Assembly: GCA_008973525.1 (NCBI GenBank)
Contig: WACJ01000345.1
Location: 186,001 to 250,000 of the forward strand
Direction of reading: 5' to 3'
DNA: 64,000 nt
DNA from: Stenopsyche tienmushanensis
Taxonomy: Eukaryota > Arthropoda > Insecta > Trichoptera > Stenopsychidae
Shown piece after piece: positions 11,801-23,400 of the stretch; position 1 is the stretch's first letter; every line of letters begins with the position of its first letter. Position numbers and translations under genes: made by a program. Below the pieces are notes generated by a model. It had not been told where the DNA came from. It ran no database searches and was given only the letters and a program-made list of their open reading frames with translations.

Positions 11801-13839
11801 GAATTCGACGGTTCGACGACAATTCAAATCTCATCATCCGCATCGAGCGAACGCGCCGTCGAAACTCGAATCGCACGACGGGAACTCGACGACTCGACGA
11901 CTGGGCAGTCGGACTCGGTCGCCGATGAGAGATTTTTAAAGAAAGCATTCCGTTCCGAGACGCGCAGATAGAGAATAGCAAAAAAGTCGAAAAATGTGGT
12001 TTTCCATTTCGAATATTAAAGTTACCTGACTCTTCGATCCCGAGTCGTTCCATGAGCCATTCTATTAGATCGTATCCTGAAACGTAAAAGAAGAGTTTAG
12101 AAAACGCGACGAGAGCGGCGGTTCCGATGCCGAGAGCCGAAGCCGAAAAAAAAACTATTTTCGATACCAGAGTCGAGATACTGTGCTTTGTTTTTTATTC
12201 GCAATTTAATCGTTAACATTTTCTCAGATGCGAAGGTTGCTTTCGAAATATTGCACAAAATAAGCACGCCGAAATGTCGAATCGCTTCGAATATCTTCGG
12301 CGGAACCGACCGGCTGCAGAAGGAATCGAAGAAAGATAAGCAAACGATATAAGAAAGATACAAGCAGCGCCGCGTTTCATCCTCGAGTTCGACGAGCGCT
12401 CCGAGATCGAGAGCGAATCCGAGCAGACGGCGAGACGATGTTAGCTATGCTGATGATTCAGCAGATTTTTTTAAAACGAGCATCCCGCGGGTTCTACGAA
12501 ATCTGAAGAGAGAATCTGGAGATTAAAATGATTGAACGTCGCGACAGACGAAGAGATCGAGGAAAGTATTCCTTCACAAAATTAAAACTTTTGTGAAATT
12601 CTATAATTTGCTTCGACGAAAGAAGTCTAGCCGGCGAGCGGTCTCTCTCTCGTCGATCGTCTCGTTTCCGAGCTGACTGCGCGCCCGTCTATGAATCCTA
12701 GCATTCGTCTTCGGAAGTGTGCCATATTGCAGAAAAAACTTTTTATTTTCTATCTCCCTCGCGCGATGCGATCAGCTGTAAACGTCGGCTGCCATAAATG
12801 GCGCCCGGCCGACTCGACTCGGTCGAGTTCGATCGTCTCGTCTTCGCTTCGTCCGATATGTCGGAGTTTCCGAATATTGGTACCGGTTCAAACGTTCGGA
12901 TGAAATTTAGCGTTCGACACAGACGTTAAACGCACGAGAATTGAGAAATCTCCGTTTCGAACCGAAGGAACCGAACGATGGAATATTTCCAACGAGAGTG
13001 CACTCGAGACTGGAACATTTTTGACATTCGGATATTTGATCGATAATTTCATTCATAATGTTAATTCAAAAGTATCGTTTCAAGTCGAGAATAGAAGGAA
13101 TTCGACGAGCGTAAATATCGAAAAATTTATTCTGAGAAATGGAAGAATGCAATTTGAGTTTGAAGAATGCGCGTTGATAAATGAAGGAATTTGTCAATTT
13201 TTATTAAAAAGCGCGAGGCTATGGTTGAGAGGCCACGCGCGGCGCGACGCATTTTCCGCAGCCGGACGAGTCTTTTCTTCCGAATATTTGTGACATCGGC
13301 TAATTTTGAAGATTGCGCAATAGTTACCGTCCTTCGAAATACGAGTCTGCCGAAAGAAAGTCGGAACACGCTCACCCATGAAGGCCGAGGGCACGGACGT
13401 GAGGAAGATCTTCTGGCTGCGGACCGGAACGCCCGCCTCCGGATCTTGCATCTCCCGCACCAGCGCCTCCATCTGCGGAATGGAAATACACTCGAGGGAC
13501 GCGCGCGCGCCTCCGCCGGCGCCTCCGCCCGCGACTCCGCCCCCGTCTCGGCGGAGTCGCCGCCCGTCGGATGGAAATGCAGCATTTTCCGGGCGATCGA
13601 TAGCGCGCCCGATCTCCGACGAGGTCGAAGAGCGCGATCCGGGTCAGAGGGGAGCGACGACGGGGAGGAGTCCCGCCCCTCCCGGACGTCGTCCGTCTGC
13701 GGAGCGAGGCCTCCGTCGGCGACGATCGATACGAGAGAACGCGTCGACGTGCACGCGAGGGGCGAGGGCCCGGGGGCGCTCCGTCGGTTACCTTGTCGAA
13801 GGCGAGGGGCCTGTGGCGGACGACTTCGCGGGGCTCCAT
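8840..13839 (-). CDS. RGS7: RGS7, R7-family regulator of G-protein signalling (complete)
   Basis: Twelve minus-strand exons: 13839-13792, 13472-13376, 12076-12026, 11646-11537, 11461-11204, 11129-10944, 10858-10683, 10600-10397, 10317-10096, 10020-9799, 9716-8973, 8900-8840. All phases join to give 792 residues. R7 RGS proteins pair with Gbeta5 and speed GTP hydrolysis by Gi/o alpha subunits in neurons. Domain order is canonical: DEP (about 20-105; VPVRSQKIFL, DLIEWLMERLGI), DHEX/linker (105-205; VEYAIYLCKRT, SQERAYWRV), GGL (about 250-305; PSNPW), RGS fold (about 315-440; YSHENIRFWTA, EFLAPGAP, YPRFVRSDHY). The start lies in a first exon beginning MEPREVVRHRPLAFDK. The C-terminal tail from about 450 is unusually long and Pro/Ser/acid-rich, with a poly-Pro run and two VCPW motifs (residues 542-546 and 767-771). 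Vertebrate RGS7 is shorter, about 470-500 aa. A poly-Gly/Pro insertion also sits in exon 5. The donor GTTCTC ending exon 10 is weak. Confidence 0.92.
12077..13375 (-). other. RGS7 intron 2
   Basis: A 1.3-kb intron splitting the DEP domain, between ...SAFMG and YDLIEWL... It is moderately GC-rich with many CG dinucleotides. No exon, repeat or transposon terminus was recognised in it. Confidence 0.6.
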
Positions 13840-14496
13840 GGCTGTGGGGGGCGGCTCTAGCCCGGCTCCCGGGGGCTCCGCCCGTGCCGCCCCATCGCGG
13901 CCTCTCTCACCCCCGCATGGGACCTGCGGAGAAGGCCGCGCTCCGTGAGCTCGGGGGTCGGGCGGGCTCCCGAGCCTCGGGGGCGCGTTCGCCGCGGTCG
14001 GTCGGAGGCTCTCCCGCGAGAGGGACCGCGGAGAGCGCGCGAAGCGAGGCGGCGCGGAGGTCACCTTCGAGAAGAGGAGGCGGCTTCATCCGCCGGGGCG
14101 GCGGAGGAGGGCGGCCGAGGGGGGCTCGCGCGAGGGCTCCGACGCGTCGGCGGGCCGGCCCGGCGGTGTTCCGGCCGCTCGCCGCGGCCGCCCGCTGCGG
14201 AATGCGCCCCGCGCCCGCGCTCGCGCCTGCGCCCTTCGCGCGCGCCGCCGTCGCCGGAAGCTCGCTTTTCCGACCGGCGCCGTCTCGCTCTTCCGGCGAT
14301 GGAAATTTCGAAACCGAAATTTCGAAACCCCCGACGTCCGAGCGCGCCCCGCTTCGGTCGCTCTCCGACTTCCTCCCCTCGCGCGTCGCCCTCGGCGCGT
14401 CTCCCTCGCGTTTCGGCCGTCTCCCTCGCGACGCTCGCCCCCGCCGGGAGGCTCCGTCGGCGCGGTGGCAACATCGCGACCGCAGTCGGGGGCGGG
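13840..14496. promoter_or_regulatory. divergent CpG-rich promoter between RGS7 and the two-BTB gene
   Basis: 657 bases separate the RGS7 start codon (minus, 13839) from the proposed BTB-gene start (plus, 14497). The interval is very GC- and CG-rich and lacks an obvious TATA box, as expected for a bidirectional CpG-type promoter. Around 14302-14330 a 14-base unit containing GAAATTTCGAAACC occurs twice in tandem. Both 5' UTRs must lie at least partly here. Transcription start sites cannot be placed from sequence alone. Confidence 0.55.
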
Positions 14497-17400
14497 ATGG
14501 CGTCGGCGTCGACGTCGTCGTCGGGGGCGGCGCCGGAGGGGACGGAGGCGACCGCGGCTCGCGACGCCCTGCTCGGCTGCTGGCGGGTCGGAGACCGTCG
14601 AACGGCGACGGTCCGCGAGTCCGAGGGCTCTCGCGCCGTCCGCACGATTCGGCCCAAAATCGCGCACTCGGAAACGTTCGACTTTCGCGATATTGACTCC
14701 CTTTCAATTTCAGATCAAGAGCTGCTCGGCCGTCGGCGACGACTCGGACGTCTCCGGCTTGGAAGGGTCAGTCCGCCCGTCGCGAGACGCCCGCCGACGT
14801 TCGTTTCGGATCGGTTGTCATTTCGTCTCTCGATTGCAGGTCGAAATTTATCCTACACGATGCGGGAAACGTCGCGTGGATCGTAGACTGCGACGGATCC
14901 AAAGAGACGTCCCTCTCCGCTTGCGAAAGCTTCAACGTCGAGGGTCGCGCGCCCGCCGTCGCCTTCGAGAGCCGCCGCGGGGACCGTCATCGGTTTCAGG
15001 TATTCGACTCGCGTCGAATCCGACTCGTTCTGTAAACTCGTCCTCGGATCTCGACATCTGTGCGATCATTTTTTAAAGGGGTTCGTCGACCGTTTTCCGA
15101 ACCGAACTGACCGTTCTCCGTCCAGCCGTCGACGGCGCGGGCCGATCGGCCCAGTCGTTATCGCGTCGAAAGTGAACCGGACATAGTTTCGCTTTAAAAT
15201 TTTACACTGAAGTATTCCCGTCGAACTCTCCGTCTCGAATCTCCGACGACTGACACTGTTGGTCGACGACTTTACTGAACGGAACCGCTAAATGGCAAAA
15301 CACACAGTATTGAATATTTCTGACGAAACTGTGTTAATTTTCCTTTCATTAGTAGAAAATTATCACATTTATGTATGATAGTATCTTGAAGGTTATTCAT
15401 TTTGATATTTTATCCAAAACATTATTTTTTTGTATAATTGCATTCCTAACATATTTCTCTCTTTTAAATATTTTTATTGAATGATATGTATCATTTTTAG
15501 GAAATAATAGTGTACCGAAAAATATAATATTCAAAAATAATTCTTAAAATTGTGCAGCGTTCCTTTAAAACTATGCCATCCATATTTATTACGCGTAGAA
15601 ATCTGCAGTTTAGTTTTCAGATTCGTAAGGAACAATATATAAATTGAAATCTACTCATATTCTTTCGTTCGATTCGATAGGACAGTTTATTTTCTTCTAG
15701 AATAATCCGAGTCAAAGTCACTTCAAATGTTTAACTCGCTCTAGAAAAAAGCTGTCAAAAGAGAATCTCGCAAAAGAGGAAACCTCGTACGGATCGTTTC
15801 AACCTTGCGAACGAACCAAACTACGAATCAAAAATAACACTCGAAAACAGAATCTATTTTGAGTTTACGATTGCTGTTTCGCGGTTTGAGGGTATTAAAA
15901 TAAAGTATGTACAAATTTTCTTATCGAGGCACATTCTTATCACACTTTTAAAAAAGGAAAAACGTCTCACTCGATCGCGAGAGCGATGCAAGACGAGGCC
16001 TTCGACGTATTGCGAAACGACCGTCTTCAAAATCGAATATTGTTTTCCGTGAGTACACATAGCATGGGTATTATTGAATTTTTTCAATTTTTTTTTATTT
16101 GCAGATCGAACCGTCCGAACCGAAAGACAATATGACTTTGACATGTGAAGGATGGTGTATTTTAAATTGTACTCGATATAGTGATATTGTTCCAATCGAA
16201 AATTACAACTTTTATTTAGCAGTGGAACATGGGTTTTTTTCAGATGTAACTATTAAATCTCAAGGAAATAAACAGGTTACTATATTTTACGACTAATACT
16301 TTTTTATATTCACATTAAATGACTTAAATGATAAAAAATTACGATCGAAATTAATACAATGGAACAATCAGAAAGCTTCAAGGATCTTAGAAAATCGGTT
16401 TTTTTTTTGTAAAATGTACAAGTGTGCCAAAAGTTTCTCCCTGTGTATTTTTACTCACTAACGCATTAGAAAAATTATTTTCATTAAGTTTTAAAAATAT
16501 CTTTAGAGTGCTTTTTTTAACATATTTATCATTTCTGACATGTTTTGTTTATATCCCCACTGTTGTTGCTCAAATGCTATTTTTTAAATTTGCGAATTTT
16601 CTCCTTTTTTCTTTTAGTTAGTCCCAAAGATAAATGTCAGGAATCAACCTAACTAATAATATCGAACGTCACTTAAATTTTGGTTTCTTTAATAATATTC
16701 GGATGTTGATGATATGAGCCGAGCTGTGGCCGTAGCACTGTATCTTGTTGAAACAACTCTTCCTTGATTCCTAAATTATTAATTAGAAAAAATATTTAAT
16801 CGCCTGTTGATATTGAATAATCACACAACTACTCTACTACCACTTTCTTTCAAAAAACAAGATCCGATGTTTTTTTTGCTGAAATAGCACACTAAACCAC
16901 CTTTTCTATGTGCAGAGACTTTCCATTAATGCTTTACGGATTTAAAGTACCCTAGAAATGCACTTTTTGCCTTGCTTCCATACTCTGCCAATGTTTTTTA
17001 AACTTCTTTGAATACTGGAACCATGAGTATCCGCTCTTCTTCTTTCTTTCTTCGTCATTTCGTAAAAGAAAAACTTTGGATTGGCTTTAATATCTTAAGC
17101 TATGCGATCCTCATCGATTACTTTAGGAATTCCACTTCTTGATTTGCCTACTTGGGAAAAATTGCACGATTTAAAATTTCTAAATAATTTCTAGCATCGT
17201 TGAATCGACAGAACTTCACAGTAAATGGTACAAACGTTTTTATTTGGCATAGTTGCCGGGTTTTTTTTTTAATAAAACTCTTACAGCATACAAAAGCGAA
17301 AAAATAGTTTGCTCAAAACGAAGCCTTCCATTGTTAATAGAGGTTGTTTTTGTAATTTTTTGCTTAAGACACACGCCTCAGATCAAACACTGCCAAAAGA

Positions 17401-20400
17401 AAGACATGCAATCTGATCGACAAATATAATACAACTGACTTTCAAAGTTACTCATTTAAAAAACGCCCTTTTTCCTGGGTACCCATAATAAAAGCATAGT
17501 TGTCATACTCCAATATATCATTATTTGGTTTTCCTCTATAGCGATTTTACATCGAATGATCAATTTCGACGGAATAATCTTTACGTGAATCATGTTTGAC
17601 GTTCATGAAGCATATTTATGATTGAAATGAATGCTGAAAGTTAATGTTTGATATAAATTAGTACGAATTATTGTCCGATTCTTAAATGTTATCTGACTGT
17701 TATAATATTCCATACATTATTAATCATGTGATAAAACAATGTAACACATTGCATACTTTAAAATATCATTTCGCTATATTTAAAGGTAGAAATGGGCTTA
17801 GTCAGAATGCCATTTAAAGAATACATTTTCCTTCTTTAATCAACATACTGCTGTATTGAAGGCATAATTATTTGAATATAATTGTTGAAGCAATTAAATC
17901 TTATAAAGGACACATTTTTAAATCTGCAAAATGAAGTCTGATTTCTAATGCATATTTTTCGAACTGAAGTCGTCGAGTACTCTTCTATACTCTACATGAT
18001 GAATTTTGATACTCGAAGAATAAAACCGCCAATATTACAATTTCTTCAAATTCTTATGTCAATGTATAGAAAAACTTATAAATCTCCGTTGTGTTTGAAG
18101 AAAATTCCTCTTAACTTAGTGTGCCCAAATATGTATATGCATAAAAGGTAGCTAGGACACACGTGTGTTTTTTGTGTTTATGAGGACGGAAATATACATT
18201 GATAACAATAAATTATGTTTCATATTATCTTATTTGCGACAGAATAACATAGCGTTTTTTTGAAAAACAAATCAAATTCGACCTGTCCACATGAATACTT
18301 ATAAATTCAGAACCAGGTTAATGTTATCCATAAGAAATACAATAAAATTATGAATTTACATCAGTAAAAAGTGACTTTTGGCACACTGTACATATGTACA
18401 AATTCATCTTTTATCTGAACAAATATGAACAAGTGGTGTGGTAATAAGATAACACACATTCCTAAAACACTATTGCACTGCATATCTTTCAAAATATCAT
18501 TACGTCTCTAAAAACTATTATATTTTCATGTACACCCGAACTTCGCTTAACACGGAAGAAACATTCGGTTAGATCACCGTGTTAAACGAAACCGTTTAAA
18601 GCGAGACTAAAGAGTGTGTGGAAAAGAGGGGATAGGTTTTTTTTAGAAATATTAATTGAAATAAATACATATTACTATTGAAGATTTATGAAACACAAAT
18701 AGTACTAGCACGTAGGTTTTTCTTTTTTGCTGAGTGTCATTATCACTACTGCTTTTGATTACATTTGTGTCATATTCAGCTGGCCATATCAAGAAATCAA
18801 CAATCCGTGTTTGCTTCAACAATCTTTTTTGAAATTCTTGTAAATCTCTTCATGTCAAGCAACGCATTGTATTATTTTCATTTGAAATCTATCTTTTATT
18901 GTTTTTGCAGCAATCGTTAAAATTGGTCCAGAACTTTCGGTATCGCTATTGATTTCAGAAGGAACTGTTTTAGCCATATATCGTAATTAATCATTATTGT
19001 TAAAAATATATTCAGTTATGGTATGCGGCTACAATGCAAGATTCATTTTAAAAAATCAGCGAAATGAAAACCGCGCTCAAGCGAAATCGTGTTAAGCGAA
19101 GAATGTGTGTATTTTAAAATATTGGATAATAAATCAAACATTTTTATTTTCTAATAGAGTTTATAATTATTTGCATTTGTAATATAAATATTATTATTAA
19201 GTGGAGCACATGAGAAAAAGATACATTTGTTTATCTTTTTTAAAGTTTCATTCGACTGTAGGAGGCAGTTCTGTTTCAGTCCAGTTTCAGTACAAATGAT
19301 GTAGTAATTTTTATAAAAGAGTCTGAGGTTTTAGCAAATCATATTTATCAGGTAAGTCCAAAAGTTCGTGGGTGGGGAAATTTTTAAATAGTGCGAATAA
19401 AACACAATTTAACATTTTAATCAATTATATATTTTCCTCCACTATCTACAATTTCTCGCCATCATACAAATAGCTTTTTAATTCCATTTCTGTAAAAAGA
19501 CACTGGTTTTGATGCAAAAAACTTGAGAGTTCATTTTGTACATCCTGTTTAGAATTTATCCTTTTCCCGAGTAAAAAAAATTGCAAGGCACGAAATAAGT
19601 GAAAATAATTTGGGACAATATTCAGGGAGTAAGTAGAATGCGGTAAAAGCTCCCAATTAAATTCATTAATTTTTTTTCAGCGTTTTTTGAGCCGTATGCG
19701 GTATAGCGTTATTATGATGAAACAACGATTTCGACATTTAATCAATTCTAAGTTTAAACGACACTGTAAACATCTAAATTAATAGTTTGATTTGGTTCTA
19801 ATAGTTCATAATAAATCACACCATACATATCCCACCAATCACTTAAAAGTTTCTTTTTAGAATGTAAAGACACCTTTGCTGTTGGAATTGGCTACTTATC
19901 TTTATCTGTCCATTGTCTTTTCCTAGTGACGCTATGATAAATAATCAATTTTTCGTGATCTGTTACCAAATGGTCAAAACTGTTTTTTAAAATCCGATCA
20001 ATTGTTAATTGTGATTCTGACTCCATAAGATTTTTAAGAACGTTGTTATCAAAATTAACAGGATGTCCCGAATGGGTTTCAACATAAATGCTGCTTTCTC
20101 CATATTTTCTTTCTTTCTGGGCAGTTCTTATACTAATAGTATGTTCGTCATGTACACTATTTATTTTTATCGCTGCAGATCTGGCAGATTCGCCATACGA
20201 AAATAAAATGTATAACATAGCACGTTTGTATCGATTATCGATTTTCATTTTCTACGGGTATTAGTATGCTTCTGATGTTTACGAAAATTGGTGACAGACT
20301 GACTAATACATTTCAATTGGTTCGAAATCTAATGTTAAATTGCTTTTTATTTACACTATTTAAAAAAATCCCAAAAATGCGCACGAACTTTTGGACTGAC

Positions 20401-23400
20401 TTGATAGATGTATGTCTGTATCAGTCATCTGGGTATAAATTCACATTAATTTTATGTAGAGGATGTGTATTTTTCTGATGTTTCGAGTAATGAGATTTGC
20501 TCATAGTCGCAAAATGATTTTTATAATAACTCATATGACTTTAAAGTTGGAGTTTTCACACGCAAATTAAAGAGAAGTTTGCTAATAAAACTTCCCATTA
20601 TTCATACATACATATTTAGCGTGTACTTTGTTCGACTATATAAATTATACAATGGCATGTAAATTTTTCAGTTCCATGTACATTCTACAATTCTTGGATT
20701 GCTTGGCAGTGAATTCTCATGGTTTTCACAACCACCGCCTCTGACCGGACTTCCTGTGGAAGTAATAAGTACTATTATTCACTGGTTGTATTCTGAATAC
20801 CTACCTGAAACTTTGAACGAAGAAATAGCCCTACAAGTTATCGATGCTGTAAAAGAATACTCCTGCATGTCAAAACTCATAGAACATTGTCAACTTTATC
20901 TTAGAAATTCTAATTTAAAACAACGTATGTACTGAATTATTTAATTACTTAAATGTCCGATTTTTTCTTCTTTTTCCTAAATGAAATATTTTGCATGTTT
21001 ATAGCTAATTTTAATTACAAAATGATACGAGGGGGATTCAAATGTAGTCCGGAATTTTGCTCTACACATTGATTACTGATATATAAATATACAAATGGAG
21101 TATCTTAATTTTCTACATGGTTTCCGTCATTAGAAATACATGTATTTCATTGGATAGGAAGCTTCTTGATCCCGTCACTGGATCAAGAAGGTGATTGCTC
21201 CGAAAACCAGTTGCGCGTGTATTGTTTAACCAGAGCATTGTCTTGAAATCGTTGCCCTCCTAATATCTCTATCAATGGACCAAACATAGTAGTCACATGG
21301 GGCCAAGTCTGGACTGTAAGGTGAGTGTTCAAACGTTTCCCAGTATAACTAGATGAGTTTATTATGAGTTACGGCGTTATCATGCAGAAGAACACGTTGA
21401 GACAGGACATACAGTGACTTAGTGGTTTTTAGTAGCTCTTCCATAGAAGGTTCTCGACGGAAGAACAATTTCTGACTTCCTCATGGTATTCGTATCGATT
21501 CTGTCATTTGTAGTACCTAGCTATGGAGATGAGCTGCCATTCAAGCAGCCTAGAGTCGTTTTTATCTGTATACACTAGGCTGTTGAGGATAGTGGTGAGA
21601 ACTTTTGCACAGAGTCCATCTGCATCTTCTGTAATCAGTAGTTCGTGCAGAAAGACATCTCGAATCGATATTTTGTTACGATAAGCAGCCTTAGCCTCAT
21701 CTAGCAGCCGGCAGTAGTAAGCCGCATTTCCCGTCTGTCTATCATGTAGAAAGTCAATCAATAAAATACCTTTCGAGTCCCAAAATACTATAGCCATCAC
21801 TTTTTCAGCAGACTATTTCTCGACTTTCAGACCTTCACGAAACTTTTGTCTCAAGCCTCTTTACAATTTCACTTGATTTCATGCTTTTGTATACGAGAAA
21901 ACGAATAATTACGAGTTGCGCAACGGGGGGATGATACTTTTCACCTTCTTTCTTCGGTGACGGAATCAAGCAGTTTCCTATCCGATAGAATAAATATATA
22001 TCTAATGAAGAGAATTATGTTGAAAATAAAATCCTCTATTTTATATAACAAATAATTTTTAATTTGTAATTTGTAAACAAATTTCCAGGTTATATTAATA
22101 TTTGAACCCCCCTCGTATTACAGATTTTGATTGAGAAATTACAACACTAAATAGCTTTTCTATGCCTTGATTGCTAAAAATTATATGTACATGCTTATCA
22201 ATTGTATTTGTTTCTTTGTTTTGATTTCACAAATTTTAGTAAGTTTTTTGTCAAAGCAAATTTAATAAGAAATAAAATTTACTTTATTAACTAATTCTTC
22301 CTTATGGTTAAATCTTTATTTATGATACATTTTACTTAAATTATTTTAAACATTCATTTATAGAGATATTAAATTTGGTCAATGATATATACATATGTAC
22401 TAATCAAATAATAGAATATTTAAAAATCACTCGAGACGAAATAGGATGTGATTCAGCAAAATTGTGCCTAATTTTAAAACAATCATTAAGAGAAGCAGCC
22501 ACTGGTAAACAACGTATCAATAATATCGTTTAATTTAGATATTTATAGATTTTAACTATTTGAAATGTTTTACAGCATTGCTTAAAATTGTGGTACTTTG
22601 TGATTTATTTGCTAAAAAGAAGACTGAATTAACCAAAGAAGATAAGCATGAGATTATACGTTTTGCGCATTTATCCTTTGTGCCTGAATTTATGAATCAA
22701 ATACAAAAAATATTTGACTCATTAAAAGTCACTTTTAACTCATTTTCTCCTAATCGAAGACTTGAAATTTCTACATATTTGGTGCCGGAGGTAAATTTTT
22801 CAAATCAAATAATATTTAAGTAATTTTAATGTAAAAGCGAGGAAAAATTGTATTTATTCTTTATAACATTTCTCTTTTAAGAGAGCATCTAGTCCAAATT
22901 GCTCAAAACTTTTGCTACTTAGCAATTGCTAAAATTAAAATAATGTGTTATTATTGTGCAAATACATCTAATTCTATTTTTATTAGGTGAACACGGTCTG
23001 GAGAATGCCGCGTTAAAAAGGCAAAACTTATATTGGAAAATAATGTATTCACAATCATTTCTAACGATAACATTTTTTTTTGTATTGGGGATTTAATGTT
23101 GAGTTAGATTCTTATGCGCTTCTTTATAATGTGCCATAAAGTTATTAAGAACATGCTAAACAGTCAGTTTTAAATTATTTGTACTCTTTTAGTCGTATTT
23201 GGGGACTCGAAATTTTGCTTTTGATGCATTCTGGGTCAAATTTTTATTCCAACAAACATTCAATTCAATTGAATATGTATATATGTATAAAATTTATAAC
23301 AAGGAATCATTGTCAAACCTGATACAATCTGAAAAAACAATGTATTCTAATTAGACCAGTCACGCAATTGTCCTAAGCGTATGTACTTTAAAACCAACAA

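Larger units (their letters stand above)
7180..15250. other. GC/CpG-rich island of about 8 kb
   Basis: Base composition changes sharply from AT-rich to GC- and CG-rich near 7.2 kb and returns to AT-rich near 15.3 kb. The densest part (about 8.5-14.7 kb) covers all RGS7 coding exons and the first three exons of the divergent BTB gene. The same BTB gene becomes AT-rich from exon 4 onward, so the switch occurs inside one gene. The part left of 8.7 kb may include a long RGS7 3' UTR; open frames there (for example 7128-7397 minus) are not assignable. Confidence 0.7.

Noticed and set aside
10041..12053. A 670-codon minus-strand open frame taken as one exon
   Set aside because: It runs through several RGS7 introns and changes frame relative to the RGS7 domains. 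The spliced model matches the family throughout.
13907..14886. Overlapping Arg/Pro-rich open frames on both strands in the promoter interval
   Set aside because: Low-complexity translations of CG-rich DNA with no recognisable domain.
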